Origin: a virus
Length of the DNA: 26,915 nucleotides
Reading direction: 5' to 3' (one strand)
IMG/VR virus record: IMGVR_UViG_3300003690_002313
Location: 1-26,915 of that record
Within the stretch, counting starts at the first letter, position 1. Each line of letters starts with the position of its first letter. Under the pieces are notes generated by a model. That model made no database searches. It worked only from the letters and a program-made list of their open reading frames with translations, and was not told where the DNA came from. Position numbers and translations under genes: made by a program. This document shows, piece by piece, positions 1-7,602 of the stretch.

Positions 1-295
1 TCTTATCCTCCTTGATCCTATCATAGTCGTCGCGCCATTCATCGATAGAAGGAAGGAAGTATGCTTCCACCCCAAAGATAGGTTTAAATTCTTTTCCCTC
101 GGACTTCATCTTCTGCCAGTGTAAAAACTGATGCGAGAATCCATTCATGTTCCCGTGGTCTGTCAGGGCAAGTGTTTCGCCCCCGTTCTCATAACAAAAA
201 TCCATATGTTCATCTGGATATCCGATGGCATCAAAAATAGAGCCTGCTACGCTGTGTGCGTGCAAGCCAACAAAAGGAATCTTTTTTTCGTTCAC
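1..295 (-). CDS. DnaE-type DNA polymerase III alpha subunit, N-terminal PHP domain (3' end beyond the window)
   Basis: The frame is open to the left edge and only about 98 residues are visible. They match the start of the PHP domain of C-family replicative polymerases: FVGLHAHSVAGS near residues 8-19 (the metal-binding LHxHS motif), ALTDHGNMNG near residues 42-51, and KPIFGVEAYF near residues 69-78, which corresponds to the bacterial KPIIGCEVYV strand. The start is GTG at 295-293. Its GTGA overlaps the TGA stop of the upstream gene, and a GAGGG ribosome-binding site lies 8 nt upstream. Known DnaE proteins perform template-directed DNA synthesis, and their PHP domain may carry metal-dependent proofreading. 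Whether this is a full polymerase or a stand-alone PHP protein cannot be decided here. It would be a second polymerase besides the family A enzyme at 12188-13375. Confidence 0.85.
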   Translation of the reverse strand, partial: MNEKKIPFVGLHAHSVAGSIFDAIGYPDEHMDFCYENGGETLALTDHGNMNGFSHQFLHWQKMKSEGKEFKPIFGVEAYFLPSIDEWRDDYDRIKEDK

Positions 296-1140
296 TTGTT
301 TCTCCCTCGATACATAGTACTAGTGTTCGGACGTTTGGTTCTTTTACCAAGGTCCGATGATATAAATTTAACATAACTTTCCCACGTTGTCAAGTCATAA
401 AAACTATTCATTTCCTGTACCGTTCCAGCTGGGCCGTCACCAAAAACGTCGTCTAATCCATAGCTCAGAGACACTAGACGCTCATCCGGTGGAAGTTTTT
501 CTGTGGGCATCCCTTCGTCCGGTGCTTTCCACACCGACGAATTGGTCGTGATTACATGTTTTGCTCTGCGCCACTCGTCCGAATCTAATACAAAACTCAG
601 CGGCATGCCGTCCTTTACGGTTTTTCCATTATGTGAGAAATAAAACGGTGCGTTCTTACGTAGTAAAGAACGATGTTCCAATACCTCTTTTGGGTCCATC
701 ATCCCCATAGGAAAAGAAACATAATACTGGGTGGGCTGTGTCCACCTTGAAAACATGGTCTTAACCCAATAGGCTACATTGCATCCCCAGAGCGCTGACC
801 ATGCGTAGTTGTCTACTTTGTCGCGATGCTTGGGATGAATAGGTACATAGTAAATCGGAACCTCCAAATGCTTGGTGTGTCCAAATTTAACAAATGTTCC
901 TCTCTGTATACTATCGATGTCGGTCGCGTACTCCCCGAGGCGGTGTCGCAGGAGCGGTGCGATGTTGTCATTAGCAACAATCCAAATAGAAGTGCAACCC
1001 GCGTGCAAGCATTCGTAAACGCTAGCTTCGAGTGCTGTGTAGTTGGGCGCGACCGCCACCAAAGATGCGTCCCATTCCATTCCAAACTCCGCACTCATCC
1101 CCGCCACTGGAATAATCCCGGGCATGTTTAGTTTACTCAT
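292..1140 (-). CDS. Possible GT-A fold nucleotidyltransferase-like protein
   Basis: This is a 282-residue protein of uncertain function. The N-terminus (PGIIPVAGMSAEFG, then ALEASVYECLHAGC and SIWIVAND) has the layout of a sugar-phosphate or IspD-type nucleotidyltransferase: a first strand with a small-residue loop, a helix 'A.E.SVYECL.AGC', and a second strand ending in IVxND. A later segment QYYVSFPMGMMDP could correspond to the nucleotide-binding strand. The classical GxGxRxxxxxPK loop is not intact, so activity is uncertain. The ATG lies inside the upstream gene's end (8-bp overlap), and the TGA stop overlaps the GTG start of the DnaE-like gene. The three genes at 1-1795 therefore look translationally coupled. 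Fold assignment is inference from pattern; the reading frame itself is secure. Confidence 0.45.
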   Translation of the reverse strand: MSKLNMPGIIPVAGMSAEFGMEWDASLVAVAPNYTALEASVYECLHAGCTSIWIVANDNIAPLLRHRLGEYATDIDSIQRGTFVKFGHTKHLEVPIYYVPIHPKHRDKVDNYAWSALWGCNVAYWVKTMFSRWTQPTQYYVSFPMGMMDPKEVLEHRSLLRKNAPFYFSHNGKTVKDGMPLSFVLDSDEWRRAKHVITTNSSVWKAPDEGMPTEKLPPDERLVSLSYGLDDVFGDGPAGTVQEMNSFYDLTTWESYVKFISSDLGKRTKRPNTSTMYRGRNK

Positions 1141-1795
1141 GAAGAACTATTCGATCGTCCAGGTCATCAAATGGCTTCAATTGAAAAGTATTTTTAATGG
1201 TATGACGGAAGGAATGTGTAATCTTTAGACTGCGTCCGTCGGGTTGTTTAATCTCCTCGTGGCTAATGACGCTTGTAGTCAGTATGTCTTTAAAATCTCC
1301 CGATGTATTCCTATCTATGCGATTTGATGTAACAAATTCAATCAGATTAACAAAGGCACCCCGGGGTTTGAGTACAATATCTCGACCTACACAGGACCCA
1401 GCAGTGATATCAAACATATCATGCACCAAATAATCTGTGATTACTTCCTCCACTCCTAGGCTCCCACAGTTATCCAAATCAAAAAGATGGAGCTGCTTAA
1501 AGTTAATAAGGACTTTTGTGTTGCCCTCTGTGACAATCTTAAGTCTACCCTCCTCATTCAATCCAACTGTCTGTACATCAAAAGGGATAGGCAATAAGGA
1601 TCTCATCCCGAGATCAAAAATCCCCTCGTACCACTTACTTTTGATGTCTTGGCATCCGACAAAGTGATGGAAGGGTCGCTGGTCGCTATTCACAATCAAA
1701 TGATAGCCGTGCTCTCGTGCAAACGAAACCGCCTCCTCTCGCCATCCAAGGACAATGTGGTCGAAGGTATATTCAAGAGGAGGCAGTTCCATCAT
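1133..1795 (-). CDS. Unassigned protein, first gene of the DnaE-linked cassette
   Basis: The 220 residues fit no family I can name. The N-terminal segment YTFDHIVLGWREEAVSFARE, followed by GYHLIVNSDQRPFHHF, alternates a hydrophobic strand with a helix in the manner of a Rossmann-like half-fold, but there is no glycine-rich nucleotide loop. The rest is mixed alpha/beta without signal peptide or membrane segment. Two adjacent ATG codons (1795 and 1792) could start it. No Shine-Dalgarno sequence precedes them. A promoter-like sequence (1802-1830) would place the transcription start at about the first ATG, suggesting a leaderless message. The 3' end overlaps the next gene by 8 bp, linking it to the nucleotidyltransferase-like and polymerase genes. 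Confidence 0.7.
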   Translation of the reverse strand: MMELPPLEYTFDHIVLGWREEAVSFAREHGYHLIVNSDQRPFHHFVGCQDIKSKWYEGIFDLGMRSLLPIPFDVQTVGLNEEGRLKIVTEGNTKVLINFKQLHLFDLDNCGSLGVEEVITDYLVHDMFDITAGSCVGRDIVLKPRGAFVNLIEFVTSNRIDRNTSGDFKDILTTSVISHEEIKQPDGRSLKITHSFRHTIKNTFQLKPFDDLDDRIVLHE

Positions 1796-1801
1796 AGTAC
1801 T

Positions 1802-1830
1802 AGTATAGCACCACTGATTAGTTAGGTCAA
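1802..1830 (-). promoter_or_regulatory. Sigma70-type promoter upstream of the 220-residue protein
   Basis: Minus-strand TTGACC (1830-1825), a 17-bp spacer and TATACT (1807-1802). Both hexamers match consensus at 5 of 6 positions. It fills the gap between the GroES-like stop and the next gene. The predicted start of transcription, about 7 nt past the -10, falls at about 1795, which is the A of the first ATG. Confidence 0.55.
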
Positions 1831-1834
1831 GAGA

Positions 1835-2110
1835 TTATTCAGCCAAAATCCCGATTACGTGGTTTTCTTTAATGACCGTGAAGGTCTCGCCGTTGTGTTG
1901 GACGTCGCGGAGCATGTGTGCCTCCACAACAAGCTGCAATCCGGTGCCCCAGAGGGTTCCGTTTTCGCCTGAGCAGCTGACTACTTCAACCACCGCGAAC
2001 GGGTTTTCTACTGCGCGGTAGTCCTGAGGTAACAAGATGCCGCTGTCTTCTGTGTCTGTGTCCTCTATAGCTCGTACTACGAGGTAGTTATTTACTGGTG
2101 ATAGTGTCAT
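1835..2110 (-). CDS. GroES-like co-chaperonin (Cpn10)
   Basis: The 91 residues match the Cpn10 fold. The start LSPVNNYLVVRAIE corresponds to the first GroES strand (LRPLxDRVVVR). Next is a mobile-loop segment EDTDTEDSGILLPQ (about residues 16-29), whose ILL takes the place of the GroEL-contacting IVL tripeptide. The C-terminal strands TFTVIKENHVIGILAE match the GroES end (EYLILRESDILAIVE). Cpn10 rings cap GroEL. Phage versions such as T4 gp31 replace GroES so that the host chaperonin can fold phage proteins, classically the major capsid protein. The length is close to host GroES (about 97) and shorter than gp31 (111). Its ATG overlaps the IscU stop (ATGA at 2110-2107), so it belongs to the same transcription unit as iscA-iscU. 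Confidence 0.8.
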   Translation of the reverse strand: MTLSPVNNYLVVRAIEDTDTEDSGILLPQDYRAVENPFAVVEVVSCSGENGTLWGTGLQLVVEAHMLRDVQHNGETFTVIKENHVIGILAE

Positions 2111-2481
2111 TTACTCTCCAAATCTTCTATTGCCGCCTTGATTGCCTCTTCGGCCAGCACAGAACAATGTATTTTTACAGGAGGTAAGCATAGTTCCTCC
2201 ACGATGTCTGTATTTTTTATGTCTGCGGCTTCTTTTAGGGTTTTTCCTTTAATCCACTCAGTTGCTAAGGACGATGCCGCGATCGCTGAGCCGCAGCCAA
2301 ATGTCTTAAATTTAGCATCGCAAATACATCCCTTTTCATCAATCTTAATTTGCAGTTTCATCACGTCCCCGCATTCGGGGGCGCCCACAATACCGGTTCC
2401 CACGTTTTTATCTGTTTTATCCAACGACCCTACGTTCTGGGGGTTGTCGAAATGATCTAATACTTTTTTTGAATAAGCCAT
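2107..2481 (-). CDS. iscU: Iron-sulfur cluster scaffold protein IscU
   Basis: The 124-residue protein is full length and aligns by eye with E. coli IscU almost throughout. It starts MAYSKKVLDHFDNPQNVGS and keeps all cluster ligands: Cys37 and Asp39 in APECGDVM, Cys63 in FGCGSA, and His105-Cys106. The LPPVK motif (residues 99-103), which host HscA recognises, is intact. In bacteria IscU receives sulfur from IscS and assembles [2Fe-2S] or [4Fe-4S] clusters before handing them to carriers. The phage copy would need host IscS and HscA/HscB, none of which is seen here. Start: ATG with AAAGGAAG about 8 nt upstream; 12 bp separate it from iscA. The close proteobacterial character suggests acquisition from such a host. 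Three extra cysteines (52, 54, 98) are unusual. Confidence 0.95.
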   Translation of the reverse strand: MAYSKKVLDHFDNPQNVGSLDKTDKNVGTGIVGAPECGDVMKLQIKIDEKGCICDAKFKTFGCGSAIAASSLATEWIKGKTLKEAADIKNTDIVEELCLPPVKIHCSVLAEEAIKAAIEDLESK

Positions 2482-2493
2482 AATATACTTCCT

Positions 2494-2802
2494 TTAACTA
2501 AATGATGATCCGCAGCCACACGTTGTGTTCGCACGCTTGTTGTTAAATACAAAACCTTTTTGCTGTAGGGTGGACACATAGTCAACACTTGTCTCCTGCA
2601 GGATCTCCGCACTATAAGGGTCAACATACACGATGGAGCCGGGGGTGTCAAGCAAAATATCTTCTTCGTCAAATTCGGTTTCTATATTCAGGGCATAGCT
2701 CATCCCCGAGCAGCCTCCGCCCTGGACGGCGACGCGCACCATTTCGTTCTCTTCTAGGGCACTCGCAAGTTGCTTAATAGCAGCGTCGGTAAAGGTTAAC
2801 AT
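2494..2802 (-). CDS. iscA: A-type iron-sulfur carrier protein (IscA/HesB family)
   Basis: The 102 residues carry the three invariant cysteines of A-type carriers: Cys31 in GGGCSGMSY and Cys95/Cys97 in TTCGCGSSFS near the C-terminus. The middle (DPYSAEILQETSVDY) fits the family's DxxSxxxLxGxxIDY segment. Such proteins accept clusters from IscU and deliver them to apo-proteins. Sequence alone does not separate IscA, SufA and ErpA; the symbol is chosen because iscU follows 12 bp downstream. It begins 9 bp after the reductase stop with no clear Shine-Dalgarno sequence (AT-rich leader), so it is probably translated by coupling. Context: ribonucleotide reductase, IscA, IscU and GroES form one tight unit. 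Confidence 0.9.
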   Translation of the reverse strand: MLTFTDAAIKQLASALEENEMVRVAVQGGGCSGMSYALNIETEFDEEDILLDTPGSIVYVDPYSAEILQETSVDYVSTLQQKGFVFNNKRANTTCGCGSSFS

Positions 2803-2811
2803 TTTATATAA

Positions 2812-5238
2812 CTAGCCACATTTGGCAAAACCACAGTTATTACAGGTAATGCACCCTTCCACATATACTAATCCTTCGGTCTCACACTCGCCACAAGTCT
2901 TCTCAGTAGCGGTTTGGCCGTCAGGGATATAATTCTTTAAGATTCTGGCGATACATTTGGCAAAACTAAACATATCACTATCGCGATCTTTTTGTAGTTG
3001 TTCCACCACATACTGAATGTTAGCGCCGTGGCGCAGACCAAGTGAAATCATTCGGGTAAACGCTGAGTGGTTAGGGTTATCAAAAACTTTTACAAGATCT
3101 TTGATGATTATCGTATCGCCATTCTTTCCAACTTTTAAATCATAAACCGAATTCATAGTCTTACGAGGATTCTTAACTAAAATCCCCTCTACCTTGTCAC
3201 GAGGAATTTCAATCAAGTTTGAAAGACCTCCCATCACTTCGTAAGGCTTGTCGCCCATTAGTCCCACCACAACAACCCACCTTTCTCCTTTAATAGTGGA
3301 GTGATGAATATTACATTGTAGTTCGATCGGACGTTTCGGAGCTGTATTTTGCGGAAACGTATTACTCTCTTCAGATTCTGTAATCAGAACCCCTGAGCGA
3401 GAACCCTCTACATAGACAGTCACCCCTTTAAGGCCTTGGCGCCAGGCTTCCATATAAAGATCAGCCACTACTGCAGGCTCGGTCCCCTTGGGAAGATTAA
3501 TAGTAGAGCTAATACTGTGGTCTATATTTTGTTGAATGACGGACTGTACTGCCACACGTTGTCGCCAGTCTATACTGTTCGACTCTACAAAGAATGCCGG
3601 AAGAGGCCCGGGATCTTTGAATGGGTGCCACTCCAACCACGCCTGAACGTTGTGATGATGTACAGTGTATTCTAACCACCGGTCTCCCAGCTCATCTATA
3701 TGATCTGCCTCTACATCCTGTTCATCATGCGACAGCTTGCGCCGTCGAATGTAAGAGTTTCTAAAAATGGGCTCAAGACCAGAAGAAGTCTGGGACATGA
3801 TCGACACGGAGCCCGTAGGCGCATTTGTAAGAATAGAAATATTACGACGTCCATGCTTCGCAATCATTTCCTTTAGATCGTCCGGAAGGCGCTGGATAAA
3901 CTCGTTGTTTTCCTCGATGTTCCAGTCAAATGCTGGAAAGGCGCCACGTTCTTGTGCAAGATACACGCTTTCCTCGTAGGCTGCGTCCCGTAGGGTGCGA
4001 TAGATTTTCTCAATGATTACAAGGGCTTTGGCGCTATCATATGCAAGATTTAAGCAGGCTAGCGCATCGGCCAATCCATGAGTACCTAAGCCCGTCCGGC
4101 GCCCATTAGAAGCCGCCCCATAGAGCTTAGCCCACAACTCTTTTTCGTCTTTAGTGTCAGCTACGCGGGCGATCTTATCCAACTTTTCTAGTTCAAGTTC
4201 TACCAAGTCATCAGACAATCGCATACCCACAGACGCAACTTCGCGTAACTTCCCAAAGTCAAACTCTGCATTTTTTTCAAAAGATTTTTTTACGAGACTT
4301 TTTAAATTCAAAGAAAGAAGTCTACAGGAATCGTAGGCAGAGAGAGGGATTTCCCCACACGGGTTGGTGGTCTTCGTCTTAAACCCGGGGTATGCATGGG
4401 CGGGAAGATTCTTAGTAATGTTGTCCCACATAAGAAGTCCAGGCTCGGCAGTCTTGGTGGCCGACTCAATAATGGTACCCCACAAGGTCGCGGCATCTAC
4501 CTCAGCTGTGTACTCAGGTTCGTCAGCATCTACCGGAAACTGCAAAGTAAACGTTTCGTTATTTTCCACGGCTTTCATAAAGCTATCGCTTATCTTAACC
4601 GAAACATTTGCACCGGTTACCTTAGTAAGGTTGTGTTTCATCTTAACAAATTGTTCAACGTCAGGGTGGCGAATATCCATTGAAATCATCAATGCTCCGC
4701 GGCGGCCGTTCTGACCAATCATTCGACAAACATACGAGTAAAAATCAGCGAAAGACCAGGCACCAGTAGTAGAACGAGCAGAATTATTAACAGCGGCCCC
4801 CTCGGGACGAAGGCAAGAGATATCAAGCCCAACACCACAGCGACGCTTGAACAAATTAGCAAGGTCTTTGCCGGCATCCATAATAGACGAAACATTGTCC
4901 TGCGGATTGTCGACAACCACACAGTTAGACAGGGATACATTAACATAATCATTTCCTATTCCCATCATAGGTGAACCTTGTGGAACAATATATTTAAAAT
5001 TTTTGAGGAAAGAATATATCTCTGCCTCAGTCAAATGATTAGACTTTCGTGTAATAAACTTATCTTCCATGCGCGCGAACTCTGTGGCCATACGCTTATG
5101 CATCGCGTCAGGAGTCTTCTCCATAAAATTGCCCTTCTTATCGCGCAGGCAATACTTAGTCATAAAAACGTTTGTTGCTAACTCGTCGCCATTAAAATAT
5201 TCAAGAGTGGCCTCTCGCACTTCACTTTCCTCAAACAT
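2812..5238 (-). CDS. nrdJ: Adenosylcobalamin-dependent (class II) ribonucleotide reductase
   Basis: The 808-residue protein reduces ribonucleotides to deoxyribonucleotides using a B12-derived thiyl radical. Visible landmarks: Cys106 in SLSNC (redox cysteine), the GVGLDIS and STTGAWSFADFY region (residues 136-166), TNPCGEIPLS with the radical Cys294 and Glu296, Cys305 (second redox cysteine), NAPTGSVSIM (472-481), and GLKGVTVYVEGSRSG (603-617). The C-terminus holds a TSCPD-like region and a cysteine cluster (CGEC, CITCNNC, KCG) typical of long class II enzymes, where it relays electrons or binds zinc. No small (NrdB-type) subunit is present, consistent with class II. Start: ATG with GGAGG 7 nt upstream, overlapping the helicase end. 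The phage relies on host cobalamin. Confidence 0.95.
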   Translation of the reverse strand: MFEESEVREATLEYFNGDELATNVFMTKYCLRDKKGNFMEKTPDAMHKRMATEFARMEDKFITRKSNHLTEAEIYSFLKNFKYIVPQGSPMMGIGNDYVNVSLSNCVVVDNPQDNVSSIMDAGKDLANLFKRRCGVGLDISCLRPEGAAVNNSARSTTGAWSFADFYSYVCRMIGQNGRRGALMISMDIRHPDVEQFVKMKHNLTKVTGANVSVKISDSFMKAVENNETFTLQFPVDADEPEYTAEVDAATLWGTIIESATKTAEPGLLMWDNITKNLPAHAYPGFKTKTTNPCGEIPLSAYDSCRLLSLNLKSLVKKSFEKNAEFDFGKLREVASVGMRLSDDLVELELEKLDKIARVADTKDEKELWAKLYGAASNGRRTGLGTHGLADALACLNLAYDSAKALVIIEKIYRTLRDAAYEESVYLAQERGAFPAFDWNIEENNEFIQRLPDDLKEMIAKHGRRNISILTNAPTGSVSIMSQTSSGLEPIFRNSYIRRRKLSHDEQDVEADHIDELGDRWLEYTVHHHNVQAWLEWHPFKDPGPLPAFFVESNSIDWRQRVAVQSVIQQNIDHSISSTINLPKGTEPAVVADLYMEAWRQGLKGVTVYVEGSRSGVLITESEESNTFPQNTAPKRPIELQCNIHHSTIKGERWVVVVGLMGDKPYEVMGGLSNLIEIPRDKVEGILVKNPRKTMNSVYDLKVGKNGDTIIIKDLVKVFDNPNHSAFTRMISLGLRHGANIQYVVEQLQKDRDSDMFSFAKCIARILKNYIPDGQTATEKTCGECETEGLVYVEGCITCNNCGFAKCG

Positions 5239-5241
5239 AGT

Positions 5242-6621
5242 CTAGCCTCCATTGTTCTTTTTAAACTTTTTGTACTTCTCAACCAAATTTTCTTTTTGTT
5301 TCTTAACGCTAACCTCTGCAAGTACGTCTTCTGATGATGGGTCAAGGACCTTAATATAAACATTTGATGTGTCCATGAAAAGAGGGTAGATAAGACCGTC
5401 GGGTCCATTACGATTTTTAGCAATGAACAGCCGGCCGCCATTTGTAGCCTTATCCTCTACTGTTCGGGAAATACTAAAAATAAAGTCTGCCACAAAGCAC
5501 TTATTAAATGCTTCGGAGATTGATTCCATCGTAATAACTTCGGCATTTAACCCGGATCTGTTAGTCTGTGATGCTGTCCACACTGGGCATTTATACTCTG
5601 ATGCGATGGCACGCAGTTCTTCGTAAATAGACTCCAGCTCGTTTCTTTTCTCCTTAAGATATCGCACCGGACGTAATAAATCTCCATAGTCAATAATAAT
5701 CAGATCTACATTGACATTACGCATGCGCAACTTTTCTAAATGATTGCGCACAGTTTGTGTGGAAGCGGTCTTAGTGGGGTATTCTTTAATAATAAGTTTT
5801 CCCTGGATATCTTGAACTTCTTCGTAAATCTTTTCTTTAAAAGAGATAAGACTCGACAAAGGAATCTTAGTGAGACACGAATCATAACGTGAGGCTACCA
5901 CCATATCTTGTAATTCCAAAGTATAGTGAACGACAGTCTTCCCTTCTCTAAGCGCTTGGGTACCTAAATGAACCAGCGCCATCGACTTGCCGGCGCCGGT
6001 CGGAGCGATAACAACGCCCAACTCTTTTTGTCCCAGTCCTCCCTTACAAATGTCATCGATAAGGTCCCACCCAGTGCTGGACGGGTTGCGAAAGCGTGGC
6101 TTAAATCTCTCTTCGAAATCCTTCTTGTAGTCATAGCCCTCGTCGTTGTCCATCCCTAACTTAAGTGAATCATTAATCACCTGAGAGATTTCGTCGAAGG
6201 ATGAGTTCTGAAGGAGCCCTATAGACTTGACCATCGCCGACTTAAGGTTCTGCTTTTTGCAAAAATCTAATGCGGTGTCCTTGATATATTCAACATCGCT
6301 GACCGCGGTCACCTGACTCCTCACATAGTACTCTCGTACTTGTTTAGAGGTCAGTTCGTTCTCATTATCTAACTCTGACCTAAGGATGGTCTTCATAATA
6401 TCTCGGGAAGGGTGAACCTCGTACTTCTTGCGATAATCAAATACCTTATTTAAGAAGCACTTGAGATAATTCAACTCCAAAAAGTTTACATCTAGTACCT
6501 CCTCAATCTGATCAGCAAAAGTGCGATCGTCTAAGATCAACATACATAACTTTTCCTGAAAAGACTTCCCGTATTTTGAAAAGTTTACAGGCTCACTGTT
6601 GAATTTCATAGCTTCTTTCAT
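5242..6621 (-). CDS. Replicative DNA helicase (DnaB / T4 gp41 type)
   Basis: The 459 residues have an N-terminal helical domain (about 1-180) and a RecA-like motor. The Walker A loop is APTGAGKS (206-213), the Walker B region is DLIIIDYGDLL (306-316), and the sensor segment TASQTNRSG (349-357) matches the DnaB SQLNR motif. A hexameric 5'-3' helicase that unwinds the fork is expected. No primase or loader is recognisable in the window. No Shine-Dalgarno sequence precedes the ATG. A promoter-like sequence in the end of the upstream nuclease gene (6631-6659) would leave a leader of only a few nucleotides. The ribonucleotide reductase follows after 3 bp, so the two are co-transcribed. Confidence 0.92.
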   Translation of the reverse strand: MKEAMKFNSEPVNFSKYGKSFQEKLCMLILDDRTFADQIEEVLDVNFLELNYLKCFLNKVFDYRKKYEVHPSRDIMKTILRSELDNENELTSKQVREYYVRSQVTAVSDVEYIKDTALDFCKKQNLKSAMVKSIGLLQNSSFDEISQVINDSLKLGMDNDEGYDYKKDFEERFKPRFRNPSSTGWDLIDDICKGGLGQKELGVVIAPTGAGKSMALVHLGTQALREGKTVVHYTLELQDMVVASRYDSCLTKIPLSSLISFKEKIYEEVQDIQGKLIIKEYPTKTASTQTVRNHLEKLRMRNVNVDLIIIDYGDLLRPVRYLKEKRNELESIYEELRAIASEYKCPVWTASQTNRSGLNAEVITMESISEAFNKCFVADFIFSISRTVEDKATNGGRLFIAKNRNGPDGLIYPLFMDTSNVYIKVLDPSSEDVLAEVSVKKQKENLVEKYKKFKKNNGG

Positions 6622-6630
6622 TGTTATTTA

Positions 6631-6659
6631 ACAATACTACTTTCTGAGCGCTTTGTCAA
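6631..6659 (-). promoter_or_regulatory. Promoter-like sequence upstream of the helicase gene
   Basis: Minus-strand TTGACA (6659-6654), a 17-bp spacer and TATTGT (6636-6631; 4 of 6 match). The -35 lies in the last codons of the nuclease gene. The predicted start is about 6624, only about 3 nt before the helicase ATG. Confidence 0.45.
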
Positions 6660-7602
6660 GGCAGATCCGATTCATAGTTGCATGCAAGTCGTCCCAATTA
6701 AAGACGCCAAAGCCGTCTTGATTCATCATGCGAATGATCTCAGTTTTGTTGTAATCATATTCAAAATTATCCAGCGCATAATGAACTTTGTCGCGACACT
6801 GCAACGACAGCGCCGGAGCATACAGTTGCATCAATTTATAGTTCTCTATAATTACATCTCTATACTCCAAAACGTTCGTGAAAAACTTAGCTTTTGACTC
6901 AGTTTGTAAACAACAATCAAAAATCTCCTGTAATGTCACATCCTTATCCTCTCTCAAAAAATTAAAGTTTTTTGAAATACTTTTGAGGCCGGCTCGGGGT
7001 ACCCCCGCTAGGTTATCAGAAGGGTCCCCAGCAATCGCGCGTGCCATGGCAAAGTTCCGGGGGTGAATATCAAAATCCTCAACGATATTAACCTGAGTAT
7101 GAACCTTCTTCTGGACGGGGCGAAAGAGAACAGTCTCTCCGTCACACAATTGAAGAAAATCCTTATCGCTGGAGACAATCACTTTCTCCCAGCCATTGTA
7201 CTGTTCCATTTGTGTCGCATAAGCAATCACATCGTCAGCCTCAACCTCGTCGAAGCGAAGCTGGATGACGGGGAGTTCATTTAGATACTCAATCAATCGA
7301 AGCTGTTGCCACACCATATTGGAGCGTTGCTGCTCGTCAGTCATGTCAGTTTGCCGATTGACACGGATGGGCTTTCTTCCTGCCTTATAATTCTTGTTTT
7401 GTTCTCGGCGCTTGCGACTTCCGCCGGGGCCATCCCAGATAATCATCACGATGTCAGGCTTAATGTCCCGACAGAGCTTCTGCAAGATGCCTAGGAAGCC
7501 CTTCAGGCCCCCGATGGGCTGTCCGTGGACCGAGAGGCTGGGGTTGACGATAAAGGCCCGGTAATAGGCGTTCAGGGCGTCAATGATCATTACTCTTTTC
7601 AC
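6637..7602 (-). CDS. 5'-3' exonuclease / flap endonuclease of the FEN family (T4 RNase H-like)
   Basis: The 321 residues show the acidic metal-binding pattern of 5' nucleases: Asp8 in MIIDALNAYYR, Asp57 in IIWDG, the EVEADD cluster (residues 119-124), SSDKDF (144-149), and GDPSDNLAGVP (192-202), the helix-hairpin-helix entry that grips duplex DNA. The arch region after Asp57 is rich in Lys/Arg (RKRREQNKNYKAGRKP). Such enzymes remove Okazaki primers and flaps, and the gene sits next to helicase, recombinase and ssDNA-binding genes. The start is GTG at 7602 overlapping the deaminase stop (GTGA). An in-frame ATG four codons later (MIIDALN) is an alternative. Confidence 0.93.
   Translation of the reverse strand: MKRVMIIDALNAYYRAFIVNPSLSVHGQPIGGLKGFLGILQKLCRDIKPDIVMIIWDGPGGSRKRREQNKNYKAGRKPIRVNRQTDMTDEQQRSNMVWQQLRLIEYLNELPVIQLRFDEVEADDVIAYATQMEQYNGWEKVIVSSDKDFLQLCDGETVLFRPVQKKVHTQVNIVEDFDIHPRNFAMARAIAGDPSDNLAGVPRAGLKSISKNFNFLREDKDVTLQEIFDCCLQTESKAKFFTNVLEYRDVIIENYKLMQLYAPALSLQCRDKVHYALDNFEYDYNKTEIIRMMNQDGFGVFNWDDLHATMNRICLDKALRK

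Noticed and set aside
313-1804. A shared 12-bp sequence ACTAGTACTATG at about 324-313 and 1804-1793
   Set aside because: Exact 12-mers recur by chance several times in 27 kb. One copy is plain coding sequence (NTSTMY region), so no function is claimed.
2457-2672. A 71-codon minus-strand frame overlapping iscA
   Set aside because: It overlaps iscA in another frame and runs into the iscU start; iscA itself has full family signatures.
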